Below, piece by piece: positions 1 to 14,300 of a stretch of DNA of 64,000 nucleotides. The notes below the pieces were generated by a model. The model was not told the DNA's origin and ran no database searches. It saw only the letters and a list, made by a program, of their open reading frames with translations. The DNA comes from Holacanthus passer. Lineage: Eukaryota > Chordata > Actinopteri > Pomacanthidae. Both the position numbers and the translations under genes were made by a program. Position 1 is the first letter of the stretch, and every line of letters starts with the position of its first letter. The stretch covers positions 4,092,001-4,156,000 of the forward strand of contig JAFREQ010000015.1 in assembly GCA_025331565.1 (NCBI GenBank), in the 5' to 3' direction.

Positions 1-1314
1 TGTGTAATACTGAACACTTCCTGTGTTAACGCAGTGTGGGAATACTGAAATGCACGTGACAGAACCTTCATCTGCAAAGGCCTGAGCAGCACATATAATG
101 TGCATCTGAGATTGAGCGTGGCAATTATCTCCTCAATAGATTCTCTCAATTCTAAGAAATTTCTATGAACGTGTCCATTGTCACAAAAAGAGCACGTGTA
201 CTGTCTTAACAGAAACTGCAGAAAGCACAGATGTAAAGGGCTGCCGACTAACAACATTTAACACCACGCACGCCAATTCAAAACCGATTCATCAATGGAT
301 TCAGTCACAACAGCTTCTGCCACAAACTTAAAAGATGACACAGTCTCTGAGGAAGCACATGGTGTTTGCTCCGAAAGAAACACAAATTCAAAGTTTAGCG
401 TTTTCTCTGAACAAAAAACAAGAAGCAGGCCCGCCTGTGACCGAAACACTGGGACCTTATAACAAAATAAATAATTAAAATTAACCTAAAACAAAAATAT
501 ATATTTATATTGTACAAGCCGAGATTTCACCATTTACTGAAGAACAAGAAAATCTGCAGCAACAGGAGGATGGAAAAGGTATCTGACAAACAGAATGTGC
601 TCTCCCTCGCCAGGGCAGGACTCGTTACTGTCTGTCTGCGCTGCAGCTTGGAGGCTGACAGCTGATGAAGTGATGAAGACAATACCACGACATGAGTGAA
701 CAGAGAGGAAGAAGGATTTACAGAGACACAGGAGGAGTGACAGAGAGAGACACTTAACTTTTGGGCTCACCTGCCAGAGCTGGTAAACTAAAAAAAAATG
801 TCCCACAAATTTAATTTAGACTGACCAAAATTATTGAGACACATTTTTCCTAAAACATGCTTTCAATGTTATTTAGTGAAGAGAATCTTTGATAGCTAAA
901 ATCATTATTTTAAACAAACAGATTTAGAGTTTTAATGGAAAAACTTAACACTTTAAACTAATTTATCTGTATTAATCTTTAATCTTTTTGGTGGCCTTTC
1001 AGCCACATGGGATAGCGACCAGTCAGACATCAGAAATGCACACACAACCACTCTGTGTACAGCCAGCTTTACAAGCAGAAACAACCTGGTTTATAGAGTC
1101 ACTAATTCCCTTACAGACAAATGACTTTACAGAGGAAACTGTGAAAAAATTCAAGTCTGTATATGGCACTTGAATGTTGGTGTCCTAAAGTGATACCAGT
1201 CTGTGTGGAAGGTGACCCTCGATGATTTATCTACTGTTATCTGGCTTGGCAAGTCTTAATTCTGGACCCTGGACAGACAGTAAAAAGGTGAATGAATCAA
1301 TGGACAAATGGCAG

Positions 1315-1334
1315 GTGGGGGGTGGGGGGGGGGG
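1315..1334 (+). repeat. poly-G run
   Basis: Nearly pure G on the plus strand (interrupted by a single T), so C-rich in the st3gal3 transcript if the 3' UTR reaches this far. Low complexity; prone to length change. Confidence 0.7.
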
Positions 1335-1701
1335 ATCTGCTGCAGCTTGTTAAAAAGCACAGTAAAAATCTTTGATATTTACACTGAGGAAAGTGAATAC
1401 ATTCAGGCAGCAAAAGGAGAGGAGGGCGACCCCCCCCATGTACGAGGTACGTTTGGCACCGCTAATACTCAACCCATCCCCATACAGTCCTCTTTTCATT
1501 CCTTTCTCCTCTGTCCCCTCATCAAGTGAGCCAGTAAGTCAAGTTGAATCCTGACATGTGGATGTCAACATGTTACCTCTGCTCTGACTATTCATTCATG
1601 TGATACTTGGGGGGGGGTGGTAAACGTTCAAGTGGTAAACGTTGAAGCGTGGGGCCAGCAGACCTCTGCGACTGTCTCTTGATGAGACAGGAACCAGGTG
1701 G

Positions 1702-1721
1702 ACCCCCCACCCCCACCCCCT
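1702..1721 (-). repeat. G-rich run in st3gal3 3' UTR
   Basis: On the transcribed (minus) strand three runs of five to six G are separated by single T residues, about 230-250 nt after the stop codon. It could form a G-rich RNA structure, but there are only three clear runs, so a stable three-tetrad quadruplex is uncertain. Confidence 0.5.
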
Positions 1722-1950
1722 GCTTCAGTCAGCAGGAGTCTTTGGTTCAGAAGGCACACGTGTGCATCTCTCCACAGAAACCCTCCTGTATCTTTTTTTT
1801 CTTCAATAATCTCCTTTGATATAAAAATCCAGACGGTGAGCAGGCCACCCGGATTCTAAGGGTTCTTTCTCCCAGAGTCGATCCATTTCCCCACTTCCTG
1901 TTTAGTAGTCCTTTGGGAAAGGCAGAAGGAGACTGTGGGTGGGTGTAAAC

Positions 1951-2040
1951 TCAGATACCGTTGGTCAGGTCTGTGATGACGTTGGCCTTCACCAGCTTGC
2001 GGAGGAACTCCTTCTCCTTGGATATGTTGTGTGTCCATGA
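1951..2040 (-). CDS. st3gal3: st3gal3 last coding exon 12 (VS motif and stop)
   Basis: Acceptor CCCACAG ending at 2041. 29 codons then TGA at 1953-1951. Encodes residues 361-389: SWTHNISKEKEFLRKLVKA then NVITDLTNGI, matching the human C-terminus WTHNIQREKEFLRKLVKA to DLSSGI. The VS motif is H364-x4-E369; its His is the presumed catalytic base of this family. The C-terminus is the same length as in human. Confidence 0.98.
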   Translation of the reverse strand, partial: SWTHNISKEKEFLRKLVKANVITDLTNGI

Positions 2041-5000
2041 CTGTGGGAGAATCAGAAGAAAAGAATAAATTGAGAGTGACAAAAAAAAAAAAAATCAGCC
2101 AGAGAGGACTTTAGCATTCAAAAGCACTTATGCCAAAAGGATTGATATATGCACTGAAACCTCTGGGTTAGTTTAGGATTTTCTTATTCCCAGTGTCCTA
2201 ACGCGTGGGTGTTCATGTGTGCATACATATGTGTAAGGCCACACTGGGTCAGTTTTCCTCCCTGCTGTGCTATGAGGATTCAGTCCAGTGGGCCGAAACG
2301 TAACCAGAGCCGGCGGTTCCTGTGTGGTGCTTTGGGATGCAGAGGCCGAAGAACAGCCAGAGAGCAGATCAAGGAGGCAAAGGGTGGAGGAAGAAATGTA
2401 CAGGAGGGAATAGGAGGGAGGTGTGGTTACCATGGGAACCCCACAGATGAATTCATTCATATGTTTGACTTGAACTGAACTTATTAAACGTAAGGCATTG
2501 AACTCAGTCTCCCAGACTCCTTCATGCTGCCCACAATCCTTCAGCTACCATTGGTTGACTGTGGCCTATGACCCATGACATCATCAGGTCTATAAAACCC
2601 CAGGTGAGCTGGCCGGGGCACAGAGACACGGCATGAACAACTGAGCTTGTAATTAAAGTTTAAAGGTCAAGGACAGAAAGTGTTTTTGTTCACAGTGATG
2701 TTGGAGAATAAGGAAAAGCACCATTTAGCATTCAAACTGTGTGATGCTGACATTTGCAGGTTCATTTTTAAGCTGTTCAATGTTACAACTGACTGGCTAA
2801 TTAGCTCGCTAGCCTGCAAACTGACATAAGGATTAGATCTGTATGCTGTATGAGAAAAACACTTGCAAAACAATGAGCTAAAAGGAACCAAAAAGCTCTG
2901 TAGAACTGAGGGGAACCGCGGAGCTGGGTGATAAACCTTTGTGTGTTTCACTACTGGTGACCCCTTTCACGTACAAGTAGTCATTTCATCCATTGTTGAT
3001 CTACAAATACTTATCGCAGCTTTAAAAGAATCAATTCATCCAGAAGTATGAGTAGCTCTGAGATAACAGAATTGAGAATTGGACATAAATGAAGTATCTT
3101 CTACACCACAGCAGGTGACCTCAGTAGCACCACACTGCCTTAAGTGATGACATTTTATTGTGATTAGTTTTATTTATATCGTGTCAAACTAGCTGATTTC
3201 TGTGGACCTTCAAAGCATCCACCCACAGAGGAAACAGACTCTTTCCCCTAAGCAGTGGAAGAATATGTGGATAATTTCACGGCTCAGCGTCCGTGTGGTT
3301 CCAGAAAATCAAACAACCTCAGGGAGCGGCGGTGGTTAAGTGTTCCAAACAAAAAAAAAGCCAAAAGTATTCCCATTAATTAGCTACGTGTGGCTGATGA
3401 TGACGACCTGATGAAGATGATGATAATAAATGGCAAAGGTTCACTGGGAGTTTAGACAAAGGTTATCATCATACTGAGCTCATGGTTTACACACGTCAGC
3501 ACGCGGGTGACATCTTTGATTCCACTCGGCTTCAGCGTAAACACTGAGAGGAAGACTTGACTGATGGAGGAGAGAGATCTGTCGTGAGGCCGTTTAGAAA
3601 ATGTGTTGATACACTGACTGAAGAAAGACTTGTGCCACTTCAATTTGGGGGAATGACGGATTTAAACTTTTGATGTTTTCATTCTTCAAGTTTACTTTTC
3701 AGTTTCTTGATTATGACTTGAGTTTTTAATTTTGTGATAGAAAAAAGCATGTGGACATATACTGTGCATGTCCTATTGAATAACTATGAATTTCTGAAAC
3801 ACTGAGGTTCATTCCCAATTTTTTTTAGTTAACAATTTAGTTTAGTTTTTTCATGTTTATTTATTTTCATTTTGTTTATTAACCAGTCACAATTTTTCAA
3901 GTTTCAGTCAAATATTAGCATTGCCAAAAAGCTTTAAGATATGATGCCATTTAATGGTCATGATACAAAATGACACAATGTACCAGGTAGTGCAATTATA
4001 TTTTGTGTTAAGCTTCTTTAAGTTAAACACAATAGTCAAGTCAAGCCAAACAAGCATATTTTAAATGATGGGAAAATCTGTTAAAGAAAGAAAATCCATT
4101 TCAAGGCATAGCTATAACTACAATACCCTGCAGACATTTTTCCTCCCGTTTTCGACCATTAAACCTTCATATCTGAATGCTCTCATCTGTCAGAGTACAA
4201 GAAGCTGATCAGCACCAGTCCTGAACGACTGATCCAGTTAGTGCAACTGCACACGTTCTGTCACAGTGTTCATCGAGTTCAAAACTGCCACATCCTTGCA
4301 AGCAAACACAAAGGCTGAGAGGAGTTCAACTCATGCACAATTGTTGGACTAATATTACCATCAGACTACATAGGGAATGCTTTGTAGTCAATGTATTTTG
4401 GCTGTAGGCCAGTTCACCCTCCTCCACAGGAGTGGTGGTCCCTCTTCATCAAAGATTACAGTCATTTGTTCCTTCAGTTATTCTTCAGTGGCCGGAGCGG
4501 GCAGGGAGAAGCCAGAAAATAATGTTCTCATTACCATGGAGAAAATATCACACCAGATTTCATTAAAAATTCTGGTCATTTAAGAGCGCCTTGATGATTG
4601 ACTAAATGTGCCAAGTTTGAAGAACACAACAAAAGAGTTTTACTTCTTGTTGGACTCTCAACAAAACACTCCAATGATTTTTTTTTTTTGTAGGGAAATA
4701 TGTGATGCGCTCAAAAACTCACCTCTTTAATGGCGGACATCTTGACAGTCTCGTAGTAGTGCAGAGGTGCATGCGGCGTGTTCATGTCGTAGCCAAAACC
4801 AGCCACCGCCACCTCGTCGCAGTTATGCAGCGCCATTGTTATAGCGACTGTTCCCAAAGTTGGAATGTTCTGAAGTGAAAACAGAGATGCATGCTGTCAG
4901 AACATCACAGTGATCACACTATTCATTTAGATTAACAATGGGATTAATATGGACAAAACTTGCAGTATTATCATTTGCAGCCAATTTGGAAACTGATGAT

Positions 5001-5242
5001 AGTTTGTGACAGCAGCTCAGAGGCAGATGTCCACTCCCTCTCACGTATCTGCTTCCCGCCCTCCTTTGTACTTCTGTCTTTGTACTGCTCCACCGCTGCT
5101 AACTGACTTTGAGCACTTGGTGATTAACTATTACCTTTAAGACGCGACCCCTGCAGACCCCTGCTACGACACAGTGATCTACAAGGTTGAACTGTGCTTC
5201 CTAACCGCCTTGGGCTGCCAGAGATCTGGGGGGTACAGGGGG

Positions 5243-5275
<33 letters not shown>

Positions 5276-8200
5276 GGAAAAAAAAGTGGATTCAGAAGAA
5301 AAAGTGGAGGGAGGCCCCATTTAAATCATTACCCTGATTTGCAGCCCTCGGGGTAGGTGGAGCTGAACCAGCAGCTGGCCAACCCCCTACTGCGCCCTCT
5401 AATACAGATTAATTTACACACACATTCACATACACACTCAACATAAACACTAGTGGAACAAATAGACCTCCTCATTAATTTCCACATACATAAACATAAA
5501 CTTTGATGGTCGCAAGTTAGACAGGAAAGTGTTCGAGGGAAAGAATGTGCCAAATCATACAACTCCACAGAGTGTATTGTATGAGACAGCGCTGCAAACA
5601 CCCAGACACAAACAGAAAATGTGCACACACAAATGACCAACACACACACTCTCTCTTTCTCTCTCACACACACACAGGCCAGATGCCCACATGCTGAACA
5701 CATGTTGCACAGTGGAGTTCATGCAGGGGTGTTCTGGTGGCCCCAAAGGGCAGAGTTACGATGATACACTCCTCTCCAATTCTCTAACAATATCCTCCTC
5801 TACTTACCAAAAAAACCGCACAGACACATAACTCAATGACACATGAATACAAACAGTCTGGTTTATACTCAACCATGGACACATACGCACCAGTGTTTAA
5901 TGTCAAATGCTTCATGAACATTACTTTAGATTTTTCTGCTCTGTACTCACCAACTACAATTTGTTCACTATATTCCTCAAATAAAATGTTCTTGGGTATC
6001 TCCGCCAGATACAGCGGCCTCAAGTTCAGACAAACATGATTCATGAGAGAAGCGCTTACATTAAGTTCTGAATCGAAACAATAGTGTACTGTAGAATTCA
6101 GACTGAAGCAGGTTTGCAGCATGTATTTGACATGTTTGTTATTTCCTCTTAATCTACTTTCTTTCCCTCTTTGTATTTTGAAAATGGCGGCGATACGCTG
6201 CCATTCTGAGGCAAAGAACCTCCAAGATGAGCCATCAAAAAATATTGACGTACACAAATAAACAAGTAAAATACTGTACAGCTGTTGTGTAATCAGAGCT
6301 CCTGTTACATGAATGACACACATTACTTATGAGAGTAAAGCAAAAGGCCTTAAATGACTGTAGAAACAGCAGATTATGTAACATTTGTATTTGTATTTTT
6401 TCCTTTCATCAATTATCTAAAAAGACAATTGTGTAATGCAGAGCACAGTGCTGCCATCATCTAACCTTGGTCTCACTGTAGTAGTACTGAAAATTATCAT
6501 TTCACTTTTTCCTGTTATAATATAATGACAGCACAATGTCTTTATTGACTCATCTAGCATCCACATTTGTCAGTTGGTCTCCCTTTAAAACGGAATCTCA
6601 TTGCTGGGTGTGTGTCTTTCTCATGATTTTGTCACACTGATTGTCAACTCTGAATCACTTATGAAGGGATATAACTTTTGCTTTTTCCTCTTTCGACATC
6701 CCCGATCCCACATTTTCATGAAAATGCGCACATTTGAAGATAATTTATAAAACGTTGGTAAAAGAAAATCAGGACATGGTAAATGAGAGTGTGCCTGCAT
6801 GTGTCTTACCCCTTTGCCCATTAGGCCGTTGTTAAAGGGCAGGCCTATGAACTGGAAGGCAGCCTCCTGGATGAAGTAGGGATTGAGGATTCTTATCTCC
6901 GTCGGCTCCCGAGGCACATAGTGAGCCACCGACTTCCAAAAACCTTCTGTGCCCCTCTGAGGTATTGGCGAGGAGACAGACGGGAACACAGACAAGAAGA
7001 AGGGAAGAAAAACAGAAAGTCGAGCATTAGTCGTTTTCATCACAAACACTGGACTGTTTTTGCTCTGCGAGGTCAGAGTCGTGTGCTGAACTGACATTCG
7101 CATGATGACACCTCCACATTGGACAGCGGGCTGCAATATACCAACCGAACATCAAAGTGAGATTATCCTCTGCAACAGTGACATAAAACACAGAAGCCAA
7201 CCAGAAGCCAGACCCTGTGCTAGCACTGATTAGGGAAATGGCTTTTGGGCCTTTAATGGATGAAGTCAGGGTGAGGGGCTCGCAGGACATCAGTAATTAT
7301 GACTCCTGGTAGCAGTGGGTGAGGGGGAGCAGCAGCTCTGGAGAGCTTTAATATCCCCCTCTTTAATTCTTTCTGCAAAAAATTGTTACATTTATTTACA
7401 TTTACATTTATTTTTCAGTGAGGTTTTTAAACTACATTTCAAACAGAAATAATTACATTATCAACTGATCGAGCCTTTTCCATCTAATGTAAAGCCAGAA
7501 TACAGAGAGAAAAAAAGACATAAGGATGATTACTATGACGATAAGGATGATTAACTTTTAACAAGTAAAAACACGTTTGCACGTGCTGACTCTGGAGCAG
7601 GATTTTCCTTTCCAACACTGGCTTCATCTTGAACTTTTTCCCTAAGATGTCCTCATAAGGATTCTCCCTGATTTTCCTATCAGACCTTACTGCTTCTTGA
7701 TCACAACTTGAGCGCTCCTGACAAGATGCCCATTCAGTTGCAGTGTTTGGTCGGGCTTCATGTTTTCATATTAATATATTGGTCAATCCCATGGTTTGTA
7801 ATTGTGGGAAAGTGGTGGTTAGGTTTTCATGAAGTATCTGCGGTTGGGAAATCAGAAACCTCAAAACAGTATTCCAATAGTAAATACGGCCTTAGGTGTT
7901 TTACACAATGCAATTATCACTGGTTGCTAGAGCAACCTGTCAAACAGACTGACAGAACCACCTGAATAATATTATGTAACTCTGATGAAATGCATTTGTT
8001 CAACTCAATCATACCAGAACAGCTACTGAATTTCACAAGACACAAACTCACAACAAGGTGCCCGTAAATATTATGGTCTATAAATACAAGCTTATAACTC
8101 TGACAAATCCTTCACAGCATTACTTCAAATGACAAACTAAACGAACCTCTGACTTACTAGTGTAACTAGTGCGTGATTGACTTGCCTGACAGTGTGACTT

Positions 8201-8301
8201 CCTAAAAGGCATGAAGCCAAGAGGGTCAGCAGATGTAAATGGGAATCACCTGTTCAAATAGTCAAGCACCCGCCCGGCCGCCTTTTATACAGCAATGCAT
8301 G

Positions 8302-8337
<36 letters not shown>

Positions 8338-11300
8338 TGAGTGTTTGTGTTGGCAGAGGCAGTAGCAACAAGTCTGCTGGCTTTGTGGCTTCAACAGTGG
8401 CGGCTCTTTTTGAACGCGGGCCCAGCTCTGTGCCTTCTGCAAGCTGTAACAGGAACAGCAGCTCATCTCTCCTGTCAACACAGCTTGTGTTTGCCAGGAA
8501 TCTATTTAGCAGCGCTGTTTGGATGTGTGCGCGTCTGTGTACGCTGAATAAAGAGAGTGATGCGTTTCTTTGCCTTTATTCTAGGAAGGAAAGAAGCTAA
8601 TGACACACAACACACACCCCTCGCTTTAAACAGCAATGACCTGACATGTACACAGACACGAATGTAACGGGGTGGGGATCTCTTTGAAGATATTCAAACT
8701 GGCAAAGTACAGGTGGCTCGGAGAAATGTAAGGGCAATCAGTATGTAAGTAATGAGGATGGTCAGGAGGGAGGGGACAGTTTAGGAATGTGGGGAGTTGC
8801 TTACAGTAAAGGTCACCGACTGAAACCTCGACCAGTTAGGATGGACAGGACAGGGAAAGTTAACGATAACACCCTTGTTCAGCTCTCAAACAACCCCTGA
8901 AGATCTGCAAAGTGACAGCAATGAAGATTTTGTTTGTGGGTTGCCACTGGGAATGAGCATCCCACAATGCAACGCTGATATAAGGTGAGTTTAGTAAAGA
9001 ATTCATCAAGCCTTATGTGGTTAATTAAAGGTTGAAATGAACTCATCAACAGTGGTCAAAGAGTGTTTAATACCGCACTGCAGAAGCAGTACTCAAAGCA
9101 AAACAGCTTCCAGGGAACAGGATGTGGCTTCCACTGTGGACTGACCGCTAACCTCCATGTGAATGTGTATTAGTTTGTCAAGAGAAACACCGCTGAGTCA
9201 GTGGCATTTGACCGTGGACAGAACAGGAAGCTTGAGAGCGGTCCTACACCATGCACTCACCAAGCCCTGACACACACACATGCTCAAAAGGTGAACAGAA
9301 GTGTGGAGCTTTGGTGTTCGGGGCCTGTCGCCAGGCTGTGGTCAGAGAGGAAACGGCTGGTTCCCTTCTCCTGCGACAGCTTTATGCCTAAATTGGTCTG
9401 GAGCATTAGATTTAAGTGTGTGCACAAGGCTGTGCGCTCCAATTAAGCACCTGTTAAAACAACACTTAACTGGGAGAGTTAATTGGAGATGGACAGTCGA
9501 GAGGTCGACATCACTCATTTAGAAAGGAGGTAAGCTGGGAAATTACAATTCTGCTTGTGTTGACATTAGTCAAGATTGCATCCAAAATGGATCATCTTGA
9601 TTGTTATTAAGTATTCAGGAGCCCTGAGCAAACACAAAGTTAATAGCCAAGTTAATATTCCTTGGAGTAAAGACATGATCCATTCTCATAACAACATATT
9701 ATTATACTTTATACAGTCTATTGCCTTCATCGTGATTCTAGCTGTAGGTGCTGATCCTTTATTTGCACCAAGCTGGGAAATCATACTTTCTAGTATCTTC
9801 CAGCCGTAAAAGTCTTCTTCACATTGCACATATTGAGTACAATGTACAAAGAGGAAGAAACAAGTTGTAAATGTACAGAAGTGTGAATGTGTTAAGATGT
9901 GGCGAGACTTTCGACACTGGTGAGTGTGAAAGAGGCTGCACTGAAATTTATATACAACATACAATATTTACTGTCTATGATCATGTTGAAGAGTGTGTAA
10001 AATGTCATTCTCGTGGCTTTTCTTCCTAAGTGTTACAGATGCAAGAGGAGGTAACATTAATGCATCGCCGAGAGTTGACTAATACCTTAAAAGCGCTCAG
10101 TTTCTTTATGTCAGTGTTGTCAATTGTAACAGAAGCTTTGTAAAGGCTAAGTGTATTTGTCTTGTAATTTCACAGCTGTAGGAAAAATCACAGCCATACA
10201 AACCCAAACCAAAGGAGCTTAAAGCGCGGGATTAGAGCAGGACAATGTCAGAGGGTGAGGAGAAGACCTACTGTAAGCCAAGACAAGTGAGAGATCAAAC
10301 AGATGGAAAAAGTGATGTGGACAAAGAGGCACAGAAGGTTAAGAGCAATGATAAAATGGCTGCTGAAATGGAAAATGTACAACTTTCTGAAAATGCAAAA
10401 ATAGCTACCATAGATGTATCTGTACTCAAAACATCTGGGCACAATAAAGGCCATGTACAAAACTACAGGAAATATCAGAGAACTACGGGCTAGAGGTGGT
10501 GAAAGACCCCCTTCAATGAAAATCAAGATTTTAAAATTGTTAACCTGTCCACCATAAGGTGTTTTTTATATGCCTACAATATATATATATATCATGAGCG
10601 AAATAAGCAGTCAACGCCATGATGGAGCGTTTCTGCTGTGGAACTGCAGCGTACAAATGACAGTCTCATAAACATTGATTCAGAAGGCCAAGGTTTCATA
10701 CCTAACATACCTAAAGAAACCAATCCCATCAACTGGCAGGGTGGGGCTACGGTGAAACAAGTCCTTATCGGAGGAGAACTCAGGTGTAGCTACATATCGA
10801 TAATTTGCAGTTTTCCTATTTTCTAAACAAGAGAGACATGTTCTGTTTTTGGTTGCAAAAGGAGAAATGGTGAGCCTTCATGTCACCAAAGGATCTGAAA
10901 ATATAAGAGCCAAAGCAGAGACAACTCGAGTTTGCAGTAGCCATTTTACAATGTTTTGCCACAAAATTATAATGAAACCCAACGCTGGTCCATTCATTAA
11001 TCCCGGGGACACAGTGAGTACGAGTCAACATGTTGGTCAATCTTTAAGTTTGATTTTTCACGTGTGTTGTCCATTGACTGTATTCAAACATGTGCAGTGC
11101 GCTAGATAAAGTTAGCCAACGTTAGCCCGCCAAGTTACATGATGATTCATGTCGCTGATAGGAAATTTAATATGGCTCGAGGCTGCTGATGAAGAAAGTT
11201 ATGGGAAACACTACTCAAAACTGTTTGTCACACAGCTCAGCTGCCGAATTAAATGAGATTTGTGTGTTTGATGAGCAGAGTCATAGCTGCAGGTGAGTGG

Positions 11301-14300
11301 CGGACGTGGGTGGCGACGGAGGCAGGGACTATTCAGATCCGTCCATACTACATGAAGGCAAAGGTGTAGCATTACATCCAAGTCAATGTAAGACATGAAG
11401 GGATTTTTTCTAAATATGTAATTTTGATGAATTTGAGTTTGATGAGTCTTTAAGGGTTTAATCTCTGCCAGGAGAGGAACTTTAAATTAGTCTGGTCATA
11501 AACATGATGACATGCATCTTTACTTGAATAGAAAAAATACACCTCAGCTGCACTTTTACTCCACAAATGTAAAATGTCCAAATATGAAACAGCTTGGTTT
11601 AGAGCCTTGACTTATCCAACTGTGCGTTTATGGTTTTCAGCGTGGCCAATGAAACTTAACTCACCTTTAAACCGAAATGTTTCTCTGCACTGAATGAAGC
11701 AGTCAGCTTAGTTTATAGTTCCCGAGGGACCGAGTATAGAAATGTGGAGCAGTGAAGCGAGCTGTAATATGAGGGGAAAGGGAAGGACAAAAAAATTTCA
11801 CATCTGCTGGGTTACTGAGGGTGGCTTTAAAGCCCTTCAATGTAAACAAACACAAACAAACCTCGGCTTTCTGTCGGCCGCAAGTAGTAACCAGAAACAG
11901 TATGTGTCTGATTTCAAAGTTTTGACCGATTCTTGTGTATTCCCCAGAATGATCTCGTAATACGGCTGGAATGACACAGACGCTCTTCCTTCCTTGATAG
12001 GCAGCTATCACACAATGTGGCTCTATTCTTCGGCCCTGTGAACGGCTGGCTGAGGATGTGGTTGTGTTTGATGTTTACAAGGAGGACGACTCAAACGAGG
12101 CGGACTGGATTCCGGAAGGTAGACTTAGAGCAATTTAGAAACAAGAAAACGGTGGCTCCGAACTGCTAACGATCACAATTAAGGTTGTCTGGAGGTTATT
12201 AGCACTGTGTACATGTTGGACCTTTCAGTTTACAAGTGGCAGTGTCTCACCACATACAAGAGGAACCGTTTCAGGAAGAATGTTTGAAAGGAGAGAGCTT
12301 TTCCAAAGTAGGTGGTAAGAGCTGAGGCGCACAGCAGGGGATCATGGTTTCGAAAATCCACAGAGGTAAAGTTCTGGATAGTTTTGGTTATTTTATTCCC
12401 TTTTTGTTAGCCAGGAATCTGAAGCATTCACCAGTTTGCCTTTGCTTTTCTTGACACATACCAAGACCTCTGCCCTCGTTGAGGTCATGGTGGTTTCCTG
12501 GCCTCTCTTAGGTTATTCACTGCACGCCGTCTCCACACTCCCATGACGACAAGCATGAAAACAGTGTCAACACTTGACACCATTGTGACCCTGAAGACTT
12601 GTATGTGCAACATGGTCTCTGGGTAAAAACAGGCTCCTATTTAGGCACCACAGGCAGGACCCCGCTGGTGCCTGACTACAAAACAAATTAGTCCTTCTAG
12701 TTAGATATTGTGACATGTCACAATCATCCTTAAACTTGCATAAATACTTAATTACTCAACATCCGTTACATAAGAAGAAGCCACTAAAGGAACCGAGAGT
12801 ACAGGTCTGAGTGTTAATCATTGCAGACTAGGTAGGTGACTCATCTTTGAAACACAACACTCATGGTAATCAGTGACATCCGGACGCTATGTTAGTCATT
12901 TGGTTCATGTTCAAAATCCATGTTTACAAGTATGTAAATGTTTATGAATGCACGTATGCATGCTACTTTGGGCTTCTGCACAGATGTTTGGGCTTAAATA
13001 AGAGCCATATAGCTGTTATTTCTGTCTCATGGTGCATCCTCAGTGATAGAGTTACAATAAACTTTCAGGGCTAAAATGACAAACTGAAAAAAAAAACCTG
13101 GGCGCTACACAGAGATTAAAAATAGGAAATGCTTCATAACAATATTGTAGCAGGAAGGAGTCCATTTTGAAATTTGTTGGCAATATGAAACAACAAGCTA
13201 TTTTGGTAATTGTGTGCAATGTTTTCTAAAATATTGGCGTCGCTACAATATTATGATACTTCTGATGAAGAATCCCTGGCTGCATTTCTATTAAAGGAGA
13301 AGTACTCTCTTCCTCAAATTGTCTCCATCCATCATTTATCTCTGGGGCCTGCAGAGAGCAGGGAGAGCTCCTGTAAACAAACAGGAGAGATAGAACACCG
13401 ACACTCCACCTTCAAACCCCGTGTTTACCACCGGCTGTATATCCTTCAGCGGCTCTGTTTGAAAATATCCCCGCATATACAAACAACTGCGGCTGTGTGT
13501 GTATGAGCCGCGAGTGTGCACTGTGTGCGCGAGGGGGGAAAAATTGAAACGAGATAAATAGGGAAAAAAAGGATATATCAGAGATTTTAGAAATTATGTT
13601 TGAGCACATTTGTAAACAACATGTAACTGGGCAATCAACCAGGCTGCTGCGTATGTGGGCTCAGACTTTAAAGCGGAGTGACAGAGTGGTAATCACGTAA
13701 GTCTGTGGTAATGAGGGAGTGAAGCTGGGAGCCTTGTGATGCTGCAGCACCGTAGTTGTTTATGTAGTAGATTAAAAATGTGAGAGATATTCAGAGAGAG
13801 AAGTGCATCTGCACGCCTGAGATCTGATCGGGACCAAGGTCAAGTTTGCAAATCTGGACTTAGATTTGAATTTTGCCTTGAAGTTTACGAGTCTGTGAGC
13901 GTGTGTGAGCGTGTGGGAGTTTGAGTGTGTGTGTGTGTGTGTGTGTTTGAGAGAGTGTACAAAACACTAAACAAGCGATTGGGAAATTGCCTCGCTAATT
14001 TGTATTCTGTTCAGCCATCCAAGACAGCGCTGTAGGCATTTGAAAAGCCACAATAGCGCAGGATAGTCAAGCGCGCTGACAACCGGCTAGATGAGTCACT
14101 TGCGGCTGCACAACAACCATGAACCACCCACTAACCTTTCAAAAGAAAAAGAAGGAGATGAAATACACTTGCTTTCATAACTGCAGAAGGAGAGTGAAAA
14201 GGTTTTGCATCCCTTCCAGCTGTGAGCGTGCAGGTCACACAAAGAAATCCCCTGCCGGACCAACGGATGTAAAAGCTCCCACAGGAGAACTGTCCAGAGT

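Larger units (their letters stand above)
1..1950. other. st3gal3 3' UTR and downstream flank
   Basis: Non-coding sequence after the st3gal3 stop. The mRNA end cannot be fixed. No minus-strand AATAAA is visible, but two ATTAAA variants occur at 936-931 and 815-810 and would give a 3' UTR of about 1.0-1.15 kb. The stretch has G/C homopolymer runs (about 1315-1334, 1608-1619, 1702-1721). No second gene is seen; short ORFs here show no family likeness. Confidence 0.4.

Noticed and set aside
5784..6323. 179-codon open frame on the minus strand in an st3gal3 intron
   Set aside because: No family likeness, no splice or regulatory context; a frame of this length is expected by chance in 64 kb of this composition.
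10245..10493. 82-codon lysine-rich open frame just upstream of the THAP-like relic
   Set aside because: No match to THAP or to a known protein; not in frame or spliced to the relic in any way that I can show.
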